43,636 nucleotides of DNA from Chthoniobacterales bacterium. GTDB lineage: Bacteria; Verrucomicrobiota; Verrucomicrobiia; Chthoniobacterales; JAATET01. Every line of letters begins with the position of its first letter. The stretch's first letter is position 1. Shown one piece after another: positions 24,485-36,192 of this stretch. Where the stretch lies: assembly GCA_036569045.1 (NCBI GenBank), contig DATCRI010000046.1:1-43636 (forward strand), written 5' to 3'. The notes under the pieces are model-generated. The model made no database searches, was not told where the DNA came from, and saw only the letters and a program-made list of their open reading frames with translations. A program made the translations under genes and the position numbers.

Positions 24485-27400
24485 CTAGCTCGTGAGCGCG
24501 ACCTCCGCCTGCTCGGACTGGAGATTGCCATGTTTGCCGAAGCTCTCGGCCACGCTCCGTGGGCGAGCCTGCGAATCATCGGTGCCGCCAAACTTCACGC
24601 CGACGATCTTGCTCACGCCATGCTCCTCCATCGTCACGCCGAACACGGTGTCGGCGCGGGCGATGGTGCGCTTGTTGTGCGTGATGACGACGAACTGGCT
24701 CTGCGCCACGAAGCGATCGAGGATCTTGATGAACCGCGAGATGTTCGACTCGTCGAGCGGCGCGTCCATTTCGTCGAGCACGCAGAACGGGCTCGGCTTC
24801 ACCATGTAGATCGAGAAGAGCAGCGCGACGGCGGTCATCGTCTTCTCACCACCGGAGAGCAGCGTGATGCTCTGGAGCTGCTTGCCGGGCGGCTTCGCGA
24901 TGATCTCGATGCCGCTCTCGAGCGGATCGCTCTCGTCGGTGAGCAGCAGGTTCGCCTTACCGCCGCCGAAAAGCTCGGTGAACATTTCCTGAAAATTCAC
25001 GCGGATCTTCTCGAAGGTCTCGGCGAAGAGTTCCTTCGTCGTGCGATTGATCTTCGAAATGACCTCCAGCAACTCGGCCTTCGAGTTCACGAGGTCGGTA
25101 TTCTGCTGTTCGAGGAAGGCGTAACGCTGCTCGAGTTCGTCGTATTCCTGGATGGCGTCGAGATTCACCGGGCCCATGCTGTCGAGCTTCCCAGACAGTT
25201 CCGCGACAAGTTCCTCGACGCGACCCCACGGCACGGAACCGGATTCCTCGTCGGAAACGGGCGCAACCTCGACCGGCGCCTCGGCATTCTCCGCGGCTTC
25301 CTTCGCCTTGCGGTCGCGGAGCGCGACGATCAGAGCGTAGCTGTCGGGCTGAAAATCCGCGAGTGTCAGCTGGTAGCGTTGCGCGACATGCACGCAGACA
25401 TTCTCGATGCGCATCTCGAGCTGGGTGCCGCGCACCTCGAGGCGACCGCGGGAATCCTGCAACTCGCCGAGCTGCCGCCGCGATAGCCGCAGGGCGGTCT
25501 CGAGGGCCTCGACGCTCTCCTGAATCTCGCTGCGCTGCGCGACGAGGCCGGAGATTTCCTGTTCGCCGGTCTCGAGCAACAGCCGCCAGTTCTCGATGCT
25601 CGATTCGAACTCCGCCGACTCCGCGCGGAGGTTCGCAATGCGCGCCTCGTATTCGGAAATGTCGCGCTCGCGCTGGACGAGCAATTCGCTCAACTCCGCC
25701 ACGCGCGCCGCGAGCGGGCCACGCTGCCGGGCCAGCGCCTCCTGCTGCTGGCGCTCGGTCGCCACGCGCACGCGCAGCTCGTTCAATTCATCGGTCGCGC
25801 CGCGTTCGCGGTCCCGCGCCGCGTCGATCCGCGCCGCGGCCTCGCCCTGGCGCTGCCGCGCCTCGGTCAGCGCATCCTCGAGACCGCTCATGCCGCTCTC
25901 GAGTTCCGCCGCGCGCACCGCGGCCTCGCCGACGGATTGCTCCAGCGAACCGGCCTCGCGCGTGAAATTCTCCAGGCGCCGCTCGGCCTCGCTCTGCTGG
26001 CGCTCGAGGATGCTCACCTCGCTCTGCGCCGTGGAATTCGCGACCTGCGCGCCCTGCACGACTTCCCGCGCCGTGCGCAGGCGGTCCTGGGCGGCATCGA
26101 GTTCGCTCACCGCGATTTCGCGCTTCGCCGCCGCTTCCGCGACGACGGCCTGACTCGCGGCCAGCTCCTTCTCGAGGGCGAGAATCTGGTTCTTGCGAGT
26201 GAGCACCGAGTTCGTCGTGTCGCCCGTGCGACCGCCGTGAACGATGCCTTCACGGGTGATGAAATCGCCGTCGAGCGTCACGAAGCCCAGCGCAGGATGC
26301 TGCGCCTTCAACGCGAAAGCCGTCTCGATGCGCTCGACCACCGCCACGTCCGCGAGCAGCCGGCGCGCAAGTTCGCCTGCGGAATCGGTGACCTTGATGG
26401 AATCGCAGGCCCATTGGATCGCGCCCTCCGGAAGGCTGGCGTCGCTGAAGGGATGCTCGGCGCCGAGCCAGTCGCGCGGCACCACCGCTGCGCGGCCAAG
26501 CTTCTTGCCGCCGAGGGTGAGCACGGCCGCCTCCGCCACCGCGGGATCCTTGAAAACGATCGCCTGCAGGTTGCCCCCGAGCGCGGCCTCGATCGCGGGA
26601 ATGAAGCGCGCGTCCACCTCGATGAACGACGCCAGCGCCCCGTGCAGCGCCGATTTGAAAAAGTCGGGATTATCGAGACCACGAAGGACGGCCTGCGTGC
26701 CTTCGCCGAAACCTTCGCCGGCCTCCGCGAGCTGGCGCAGCACTTCGAGCTTCGACTCCTGCTCCGCGAGCGTGCGATTGGCGGCGTTCAATGCCGTCTC
26801 CACGAGCTGGCGGGCACGCTGCGCGTCGTCATGCGCCATCTGTGCCTCGTCGGCCTCGGTCTGGGCCGCGACCAATTCGGCGGCGCTGGCTTCGAGCCGG
26901 CTCTGCGCCTCGAAAGCCCGGCCCTGCGCGGCGGCCAGGGCCTCGTGCGCGCCAGCTTCCTCGCTCTTGAGGATCTGCAACCGCGCTTCCCCCGCTTCGC
27001 GGCGGCCGGCGGCGGCGGAGACATCCCGTCGCAGGTTGCTCAGGCGCGCCTCGATCTGGCCGATCTCGGCATTCAGCGCCTGCGCGGCGCGCTCCTCGCC
27101 GGAGCGATCCTCGCGCGCCAGCCGCACGCGCTCGTTCGCGTCGTGCAGCTGCTGTTCGCCCGAGCGCAGGAGGTCGAGCATCTCAGCGATCATCGCCTCG
27201 GTGCGCGCGATCTGGCTTTCCTGCTCGCGGCGCTTCTCCTCGCAGGCCGCAATCTCGAGGCGATTGCGCTCGATCATGGCCTCGGCCTCGTTGCAGCGCT
27301 CGGCGTTCGACGCGATCTTCGTCTCGGCGGAGTAGATGCGATTGCGCTGCGTCTGGATCCCTTCGCGCGTGGCATTCACCTGCTCCTCGAGCTCGGCGAG

Positions 27401-28225
27401 CTGTCCTCGGAACGTGCCGAGATCCAGCTCCTGCCCCTCGATCTCGCGTTCGAAGTTCGCGCGGGCGTTCTCGAGGCCGGCCAGTTGCGCCTGCGTGCTC
27501 TCGAGCTCGACGCGGAGATTCGTGTAATTGCGGTGCGAAAGGTGCGTATCGAACGTGCGCAGGTCCTCCATCAGCGCCTGGTAGCGGCGGGCCTTGCCGG
27601 CCTGGCGCTGGAGCGAGCCGATCTGGCGTTTGACCTCCTTGATGATGTCCGCGACGCGCACAAGATTCGCCTCGGTATAGTCGAGTTTGCGGAGCGCCTC
27701 TTTCTTCTGCGCCTTGTATTTCGTGATGCCGGCGGCCTCCTCGAAGATGGCGCGGCGGTCTTCCGGGCGACTCGAAAGGATGTCGGCAATCTTGCCCTGT
27801 TCCATGATCGAGTAGGCGCTGCGGCCGATACCCGTATCCATGAAGAGTTCGTGAATGTCGCGCAGGCGGCACGGCGCCTTGTTCAGCAGATACTCGCTCT
27901 TGCCGTCGCGAAAGACGCGGCGCGTGATGCGCACCTCGTTCCACTCGACGCCGAGTTCTTTCTCGCAATCCGAAAACGTCAGCGACACCTCCGCCATGCC
28001 GAGCGCCTGGCGGCTGTCCGTGCCGCTGAAAATCACGTCCGCCATCTCGCCGCCGCGCAGCGCCTTGGCGGACTGCTCTCCGAGCACCCAGCGCAGGGCG
28101 TCGAGCACGTTCGATTTGCCGCAGCCGTTCGGTCCCACGACCGCCGTCACGCCTTGATTGAACTGCAACGTGGTCTTCGGGGCAAAAGACTTGAACCCGA
28201 TCATTTCGAGGGATTGAAGATACAT
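24485..28225 (-). CDS. smc: Chromosome segregation protein SMC
   Basis: A 1246-residue SMC ATPase that loops and organises the chromosome with ScpA/ScpB. The N-terminal head begins MYLQSLEMIGFKSFAPKT and has Walker A GPNGCGKS (residues 31-38). Two long Ala/Glu/Arg/Gln-rich coiled coils flank a hinge at about 520-670 (GALASFIEVDARFIPAIEAALGG). The C-terminal head contains the signature LLSGGEKTMTAVALLF and Walker B FCVLDEMDAPLDESN. Length is normal for bacterial SMC. ATG 28225 is the only sensible start. Upstream is a 114-base gap shared with a divergent peptidase gene. Confidence 0.97.
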   Translation of the reverse strand: MYLQSLEMIGFKSFAPKTTLQFNQGVTAVVGPNGCGKSNVLDALRWVLGEQSAKALRGGEMADVIFSGTDSRQALGMAEVSLTFSDCEKELGVEWNEVRITRRVFRDGKSEYLLNKAPCRLRDIHELFMDTGIGRSAYSIMEQGKIADILSSRPEDRRAIFEEAAGITKYKAQKKEALRKLDYTEANLVRVADIIKEVKRQIGSLQRQAGKARRYQALMEDLRTFDTHLSHRNYTNLRVELESTQAQLAGLENARANFEREIEGQELDLGTFRGQLAELEEQVNATREGIQTQRNRIYSAETKIASNAERCNEAEAMIERNRLEIAACEEKRREQESQIARTEAMIAEMLDLLRSGEQQLHDANERVRLAREDRSGEERAAQALNAEIGQIEARLSNLRRDVSAAAGRREAGEARLQILKSEEAGAHEALAAAQGRAFEAQSRLEASAAELVAAQTEADEAQMAHDDAQRARQLVETALNAANRTLAEQESKLEVLRQLAEAGEGFGEGTQAVLRGLDNPDFFKSALHGALASFIEVDARFIPAIEAALGGNLQAIVFKDPAVAEAAVLTLGGKKLGRAAVVPRDWLGAEHPFSDASLPEGAIQWACDSIKVTDSAGELARRLLADVAVVERIETAFALKAQHPALGFVTLDGDFITREGIVHGGRTGDTTNSVLTRKNQILALEKELAASQAVVAEAAAKREIAVSELDAAQDRLRTAREVVQGAQVANSTAQSEVSILERQQSEAERRLENFTREAGSLEQSVGEAAVRAAELESGMSGLEDALTEARQRQGEAAARIDAARDRERGATDELNELRVRVATERQQQEALARQRGPLAARVAELSELLVQRERDISEYEARIANLRAESAEFESSIENWRLLLETGEQEISGLVAQRSEIQESVEALETALRLSRRQLGELQDSRGRLEVRGTQLEMRIENVCVHVAQRYQLTLADFQPDSYALIVALRDRKAKEAAENAEAPVEVAPVSDEESGSVPWGRVEELVAELSGKLDSMGPVNLDAIQEYDELEQRYAFLEQQNTDLVNSKAELLEVISKINRTTKELFAETFEKIRVNFQEMFTELFGGGKANLLLTDESDPLESGIEIIAKPPGKQLQSITLLSGGEKTMTAVALLFSIYMVKPSPFCVLDEMDAPLDESNISRFIKILDRFVAQSQFVVITHNKRTIARADTVFGVTMEEHGVSKIVGVKFGGTDDSQARPRSVAESFGKHGNLQSEQAEVALTS

Positions 28226-28251
28226 GGCGTTGCTTTAAATTCGGTTCGCAG

Positions 28252-28267
28252 GCTAGCCCCCGCTAGC
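28252..28267. repeat. Short inverted repeat in the smc/peptidase intergenic region
   Basis: GCTAGC occurs twice, at 28252-28257 and 28262-28267, separated by four C. Each copy is itself palindromic, and together they can pair as a short stem. It lies 27 bases upstream of the smc start and could be an operator, but there is no functional evidence. Confidence 0.4.
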
Positions 28268-28320
28268 AGCCGCAATCAATTCAAAAACACAATTGGCAGG
28301 GAAAATTCCACAGGCCAACC

Positions 28321-28337
28321 ACAATATATTGTATATT
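28321..28337. promoter_or_regulatory. AT-rich palindromic block directly before the M20 peptidase start
   Basis: Two overlapping palindromes fill the 19 bases before the ATG at 28340: ACAATATATTGT (28321-28332, perfect) and AATATA-TTG-TATATT (28323-28337). In GC-rich surroundings this is a striking composition break. TATATT at 28325-28330 has a plausible -10 shape and would put the transcript start close to the ATG, leaving no room for a ribosome-binding site. No convincing -35 was found. It may be a promoter for a near-leaderless message, an operator, or both. Confidence 0.5.
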
Positions 28338-28339
28338 CC

Positions 28340-29740
28340 ATGAACGAAGACCCCATCGGCCTCCTGTTGAAATTTCTCCGTTTTCCAACGATTTCGACCC
28401 AAACCGAGCACGCCGAAGACCTTCGCCAATGTGCCGGCTGGCTCGCCAACCTCCTGCAAACCATCGGCCTGCACGCCGAGGTCCTCCCCACCGCCGGCCA
28501 GCCCGTCGTCCTTGCCCACACGACGCCCGATCCCGCCAAGCGCACCGTCCTTTTCTACGGACACTACGACGTCCAGCCGCCCGACCCGCTCGAGCTCTGG
28601 GAGACCCCGCCTTTCGAGCCGAGCCTGCGCAACGAGCGCATCTACGCCCGCGGGTCGACCGACAACAAGGGCCAGATTCTCGCCCACATCCTCGGCGTGA
28701 AGGAAACCCTCGCCGCCACCGGCACCACGCCCGTGAACGTGATCTTCCTCATCGAGGGCGAGGAGGAAATCGGCAGCCCGAGTCTTCAGGCCTTCCTCCA
28801 CGAGCATCGCGACAAGCTCGCCTGCGACGTCATTTGCATTTCGGACAACGGCATGGTCACCGACTTCCATCCGACACTTTCCTACGCCATGCGCGGCATC
28901 GCGGCCATGGAGGTGCGCGTCAAAGGTCCTTCCGTGGACCTCCACTCCGGCGTCTACGGCGGCGCGGTCATGAATCCCGCCACCGCCGCCGCCCGCCTTA
29001 TCGCCAGCCTGCACGACGCCGACGGTCGCGTGGCCATCCCCGGTTTTTACGATTCCGTGGAACCCCTCGCCGATTGGGAACGCGCCGCCGCCGCCACGCA
29101 CCCGAGCTCCGACGCCGACATTCTCGAGCAAACCGGCTCCCCCGCCCTTTTCGGCGAGGCCGGCTACAGCGCGGTCGAGCGGATCGGCGCCCGCCCCACC
29201 GCCGAGGTCAATGGCATCGGCGGCGGCTACCAGGGCGAAGGCACGAAAACCGTGCTGCCGGCCGAAGCCTTCTTCAAACTCACCTTCCGCCTCGTTCCCT
29301 CGATGGAACCGGAAAAGATCCTCGATCTCGCCGAGGCCCACATTCGCGCCAACTGTCCGCCCGGCGTCACCCTGGAGATCGAGCGCGGCCACAGCGGCCT
29401 GCCCTATTTCTCGAATCCCATGTCGCCCGATGGCCAGGCCGTCCAGCGCGCCCTCGAGCGCGTCTTCGGCGCGAAGCCCAGCCTCTATCGGGAAGGCGGC
29501 AGCATTCCGATTCTCACCATCTTCAAGCAACTGCTCGGCGTCGACTCCCTGCTCCCCGCCCTCGCCTCGCCCGACTGCGCCGCGCATTCGCCGAACGAGA
29601 ACTTCCCCGTGCGCAACTTCCACGCCGGCATCGCCCTCAACCAGGAGCTGCTCAAGGAATTCGCGACCGTCCCACGCATCGGGATCCACGGCTACAAGGG
29701 CGACGTGCCGAAGCCATCGACGGCCGCATCGATCGCCTGA
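28340..29740 (+). CDS. M20-family metallopeptidase (dipeptidase)
   Basis: A 466-residue di-zinc peptidase of the M20/ArgE/DapE/CPG2 group. Metal ligands and catalytic residues are recognisable: YGHYDVQPP (His75, Asp77), STDNKGQ (bridging Asp108), EGEEEIGS (general base and ligand, near 140-145). The dimerisation domain has the VDLHSGVYGGAV motif and a late His is in CAAHSPNEN. These match the peptidase M20 subgroup containing carnosinase-like and CNDP2-like dipeptidases. ATG 28340 lies directly after the AT-rich palindromic block with no Shine-Dalgarno. The protein is cytosolic. Confidence 0.93.
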   Translation: MNEDPIGLLLKFLRFPTISTQTEHAEDLRQCAGWLANLLQTIGLHAEVLPTAGQPVVLAHTTPDPAKRTVLFYGHYDVQPPDPLELWETPPFEPSLRNERIYARGSTDNKGQILAHILGVKETLAATGTTPVNVIFLIEGEEEIGSPSLQAFLHEHRDKLACDVICISDNGMVTDFHPTLSYAMRGIAAMEVRVKGPSVDLHSGVYGGAVMNPATAAARLIASLHDADGRVAIPGFYDSVEPLADWERAAAATHPSSDADILEQTGSPALFGEAGYSAVERIGARPTAEVNGIGGGYQGEGTKTVLPAEAFFKLTFRLVPSMEPEKILDLAEAHIRANCPPGVTLEIERGHSGLPYFSNPMSPDGQAVQRALERVFGAKPSLYREGGSIPILTIFKQLLGVDSLLPALASPDCAAHSPNENFPVRNFHAGIALNQELLKEFATVPRIGIHGYKGDVPKPSTAASIA

Positions 29741-29803
29741 GATAGAAAAATCCAACTTTCATCTTGCGCCACGAAATTCAGCAGCTACCTTCTCCCATCC
29801 AAT

Positions 29804-29880
<77 letters not shown>

Positions 29881-29888
29881 CTTTTAAG

Positions 29889-29921
29889 GCCCTTGTAAGT
29901 CAAGCACTTACAAGGGCTTTT
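29889..29921 (+). terminator. Intrinsic terminator after the initiator tRNA
   Basis: A perfect 12-base-pair stem (29889-29900 with 29906-29917) closes a five-base loop and is followed by four T. It starts 8 bases after the tRNA CCA end. It is the clearest rho-independent terminator in the window. Confidence 0.85.
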
Positions 29922-30236
29922 GGCTTCTTGATTTTCTCCGTTTTCGGCGACTGTGCCCGCATCTGTGCCGCAACCAAGGCCGGTGAGGCCCAGCGGACAT
30001 AGCGTCAACTTTTTTGACGAATGGCCGCGTTGCAATTGATACCCGCACAGGCCTTTCAATCTTCGAGTCAGGCGGCGGAACCTTTTCCGAAGGCAACCAC
30101 GTTTCCTGGAAATCCGATGCGCCGACTGGCGCGCAGGAAGTCACCAACCAATCCTCAGGAGAGATCTGCCGCGGTTATTTTCTCAATCACCGAGTTCCAG
30201 CGACGCTTCTTAAAGCTAATCTTTAAGCGGCCACCG
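29922..30236. other. AT-richer region without a supported gene, downstream of the tRNA
   Basis: No reading frame here has the GC-ending codon pattern of real genes, and no product is recognisable on either strand. One sampled 60-base line (30001-30060) is 48% G+C, well under the neighbouring peptidase gene (77% in 28981-29040). It may be the remains of an element integrated next to the tRNA gene. Confidence 0.5.
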
Positions 30237-30404
30237 CTAACTGTTTCCCAGAGGCAAATGATACCGGGTGCCTTTGAGTGCACCAGTTCGAGTAAGAACG
30301 CCCGCCTGCAGGAGAAAGTCAGTTTCCAAGGGATCCAGCTTCTTCTGGTCATAGCGAAACCGTGGCCAATCCTCCTGTTCCCAGTTCCATTTACGATGTG
30401 CCAT
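30237..30404 (-). pseudogene. N-terminal fragment of a Fic-family protein (DUF4172-type)
   Basis: The minus strand from ATG 30404 encodes 55 residues before a TAG at 30237. The opening, MAHRKWNWEQEDWPRF then RYDQKKLDPLETDFL and LQAGVLTR, matches the conserved N-terminus of Fic proteins with a DUF4172 domain (consensus-like W-W-Q-DWP-F-Y). The rest of the protein, including the HPFxxGNGR AMP-transferase motif, is absent in all frames downstream. After about residue 43 the match is lost, so this is a broken gene remnant. A weak purine-rich stretch precedes the ATG. Confidence 0.7.
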
Positions 30405-30875
30405 GAGGGATATTTCTCTTCAGTATAACTCACAATACAGCACTCTCATGAGCTATATTCCCAGCCTTTATCGCTCACCCCGCGTCGGATCGCGATACGA
30501 AAGGATCAAGCCTCGGAGCAGCGGCCTATCCTTCGCTTCATATCTACCTTCCCTCGCTGGCACCTTAAGAAGGTGAACCCCCGGGGGGGTGCGTGCCTGA
30601 TCTCATTTGAGCGCAAGTCAGCCCAAAAGCCGCAATACAAGACAAACTTCGTCTTGAGGTTCATGTCCCATTGAACCGCGAGGGCCCTTGCCGACTTTTC
30701 ATCCGATCGAGACCGTGACGGCCGGACAAAATCCAAGGGGCGTTCGATTGTGCGCTCGAGTAAACGAGACTCCGTGATTCCAGTTCTCGTGTGGCGGGAA
30801 GCTGAATCTTTCCGAGCGAGCAACCCACATGCCGCAAATCCCGCCAGCCCGAGTTTTCCTGATATCCTGGCCCCT
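30405..30875. other. Gene-poor, AT-richer region between the fic remnant and a membrane protein gene
   Basis: No supported gene on either strand. Line 30421-30480 is 45% G+C. A minus-strand open frame (30506-30895) has no GC-ending bias and no recognisable product and is rejected. The region contains a pair of back-to-back palindromes (30561-30587). Together with the fic fragment it is consistent with decayed foreign DNA. Confidence 0.5.
30561..30587. repeat. Back-to-back palindromes in the gene-poor region
   Basis: CACCTT-AAG-AAGGTG (30561-30575) is an inverted repeat with six-base arms, followed after two A by CCCCCGGGGG (30578-30587), a perfect palindrome extended by two more G. Such adjacent hairpin-capable blocks resemble the ends of small repetitive elements, but no second copy was seen in this window. 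Confidence 0.45.
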
Positions 30876-31307
30876 TCAGCCGGAATTTGCCGCATTCTCC
30901 CTCTGGCCCGCGCCAGACTTTTCCAGGGAACTCATCGCCTTTCCAGACGGCGCATCCAGCAACAGAGCCGTCAGCTCGTGGGCTTCCTGGCGGGATGGCG
31001 TGCGAATGATTTCCCTCCGCCCCCGGGCGGTGGCCACGTGCACGACCCACATCGGCGGCGAGAGCAGGCAACCCACGGCCCCGACCAATCCCGAGCTCAG
31101 GAGCAGAAACGGCGGAAACTGCTGCCCCGCGGAAAGGACAAGCCAGCCTGCGCCCGCAACCCCTGCCGAAAAGAAACCCAGGAGCGGGAGCCGGCGGCGG
31201 TCGATCACCGACGCCGAGTAGATCTCGGTGCGAGGAATGAACTCCGTTCCGAGCACGATGCCGTCCTCGGCGACCCTGGGCCGCCGGTTCTCGATGGGGG
31301 AAGCCAT
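30876..31307 (-). CDS. Small membrane protein, DUF6232-like
   Basis: A 143-residue protein with two hydrophobic helices in the middle (LLGFFSAGVAGAGWLVLSAG and FPPFLLLSSGLVGAVGCLL). A basic N-terminal strand region precedes them (IVLGTEFIPRTEIYSASVIDRR), and a C-terminal part (VVHVATARGRREIIRTPSRQ, EAHELTALLLDA) resembles the strand-plus-helix ending of DUF6232 proteins. Codons end mostly in G or C, so coding is supported. ATG 31307 is chosen; longer in-frame starts overlap the receiver gene. Function unknown. Confidence 0.65.
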   Translation of the reverse strand: MASPIENRRPRVAEDGIVLGTEFIPRTEIYSASVIDRRRLPLLGFFSAGVAGAGWLVLSAGQQFPPFLLLSSGLVGAVGCLLSPPMWVVHVATARGRREIIRTPSRQEAHELTALLLDAPSGKAMSSLEKSGAGQRENAANSG

Positions 31308-31393
31308 GATTGCCTGTCTTTGCCCAAACAGGCCGCATTTTCCGTTCCGATCGGCGAATCGAATCACCCCGTCGGTGGAATTTCGGTGGCGAA

Positions 31394-31777
31394 TCAGGCC
31401 CTCTCCTGAAGCTCGGCGATGGCTTCGCCCAGCTGCCGGGCGCCGACTGGCTTCGTGAGATGCCGATTGAAGCCCGCTCGCAGGCACCGCGCGACATCAT
31501 CATCGCCACCGTAGCCCGTGAGCGCGATGGCCGGCGTATCGCAGAAAGGACGGATCCCGTGCATGAGGCTCACGCCGTTCCCGTCCGGCAGTCCCACGTC
31601 GCTGATGATAAGATCGAACCGGTTCCCGATCACAACGCGAACGGCCGCTTCCACGGAATCTGCAGACTGAACGGTGTGGCCCATCATCGCGAGCAAGTTT
31701 CCGATGGCCAGCGCCGTGTCCGGGTGGTCCTCGACGAGCAGAATGGAAAGCGAAGGATTTGGAGCAGGATCGGTCAT
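31394..31777 (-). CDS. Stand-alone response-regulator receiver (CheY-like)
   Basis: A 127-residue single-domain receiver. The acidic pocket is Glu16-Asp17, the phospho-acceptor Asp60 lies in ISDVGLPDGNG, the conserved Thr is in ALTGYGG, and the Lys lies in HLTKP. It has no output domain, so it must act by protein contact or as a phosphate shuttle. It is transcribed divergently from the hybrid kinase at 31929, with 151 bases between, suggesting shared control. Confidence 0.93.
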   Translation of the reverse strand: MTDPAPNPSLSILLVEDHPDTALAIGNLLAMMGHTVQSADSVEAAVRVVIGNRFDLIISDVGLPDGNGVSLMHGIRPFCDTPAIALTGYGGDDDVARCLRAGFNRHLTKPVGARQLGEAIAELQERA

Positions 31778-31792
31778 CGAATCGAAATAAAA

Positions 31793-31810
31793 GGCGGTCG
31801 ATATTCCGCC
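31793..31810. promoter_or_regulatory. Possible operator between receiver and hybrid kinase genes
   Basis: An inverted repeat GGCGG-(8)-CCGCC sits 16 bases upstream of the receiver gene start, within the divergent intergenic region. The arms are only five bases, so this is a weak candidate for a regulator site. Confidence 0.3.
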
Positions 31811-31928
31811 CTGTTCAAACAATACGGATCGCGCCACGAATCGGCCATCAGGGACTTGCCCGATTGCGGCCCGCAGGCGGCGTTTCTAGGGTGTGGCCCC
31901 GCATGGAAAACTCTTTCGTTCTCGCTCG

Positions 31929-35363
<3,435 letters not shown>

Positions 35364-35364
35364 G

Positions 35365-36192
35365 ATGCCCCACAAGACCGAAGACATCGAGATCCGGCTC
35401 CTGCTCGAGGCCATCTTCCAGCGTTATCACTACGACTTTCGTGGGTATTCGCTGGCCTCGATCAAGCGACGCCTGAAGCAGGCCAGGGAACGGTTCGGCT
35501 GCTCGAGCATCTCGATCCTTCAGGACAAGGTCCTGCACGAACCCGCCATCGTCCCGGAACTGCTCTCGTTCCTTACCGTGCAGGTGAGCGAACTCTTCCG
35601 CGATCCGACCTATTTTCAGGCGATCCGCGAAAAGGTCATCCCGCACCTTCGCACCTATCCGTCGCTGAAGGTCTGGATCGCTGGCTGCAGCAGCGGCGAG
35701 GAGCTCTACTCCTTCGCCATTCTCTTCCGCGAGGAAGGCCTCGAGGAAAAGACGATGTTCTACGCCACCGACATCAATCCCGAGGCTCTTCGCAGGGCCC
35801 GGGCCGGCGTTTACAACCTCGATCGCATCCGTCTCTTTACCGAAAACCACCAAAAATCCGGCGGCCGATCCTCGCTCTCCGACTACTACACCGCCGCCTA
35901 CGGCAGCGCGAAATTCGACCGCACCCTGCGCACCCGCACCGTCTTTTCCGACCACAGCCTCGTCAGCGACGCCGTCTTCGGCGAGATCCACCTCATCTCC
36001 TGTCGGAACGTGCTCATCTACTTCGACCGAGAGCTTCAGGACCGCGCCATCGGCCTGTTCAAGGACTCGCTCATCCGCAAGGGCTTCCTGGGCCTTGGCT
36101 CGAAGGAAAGCCTCAGCTTCTCGGCGCACACCGCCGCGTTTGCGGAGTTCTCGCGCGAAGAAAAAATCTACCAGAGGCGCGGCGACCAATGA
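35365..36192 (+). CDS. cheR: CheR-type protein-glutamate methyltransferase
   Basis: A 275-residue SAM-dependent methyltransferase that in chemotaxis methylates receptor glutamates. The N-terminal helical part (LLEAIFQRYHYDFRGYS, IKRRL) and the catalytic domain (VWIAGCSSGEELYSFAI, ATDINPEALRRARAGVY, HLISCRNVLIYFD) are complete. It starts one base after the hybrid kinase stop. No chemoreceptor, CheA or CheW gene is present, so its target here is probably a component of the kinase system. Confidence 0.93.
   Translation: MPHKTEDIEIRLLLEAIFQRYHYDFRGYSLASIKRRLKQARERFGCSSISILQDKVLHEPAIVPELLSFLTVQVSELFRDPTYFQAIREKVIPHLRTYPSLKVWIAGCSSGEELYSFAILFREEGLEEKTMFYATDINPEALRRARAGVYNLDRIRLFTENHQKSGGRSSLSDYYTAAYGSAKFDRTLRTRTVFSDHSLVSDAVFGEIHLISCRNVLIYFDRELQDRAIGLFKDSLIRKGFLGLGSKESLSFSAHTAAFAEFSREEKIYQRRGDQ

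Noticed and set aside
25937-28339. Plus-strand extension upstream of the M20 peptidase
   Set aside because: It is antisense to smc. The peptidase family begins at ATG 28340.
30506-30895. 129-codon minus-strand frame in the gene-poor region
   Set aside because: Codon usage lacks GC-ending bias and the translation matches no family I know; it overlaps the end of a supported gene.
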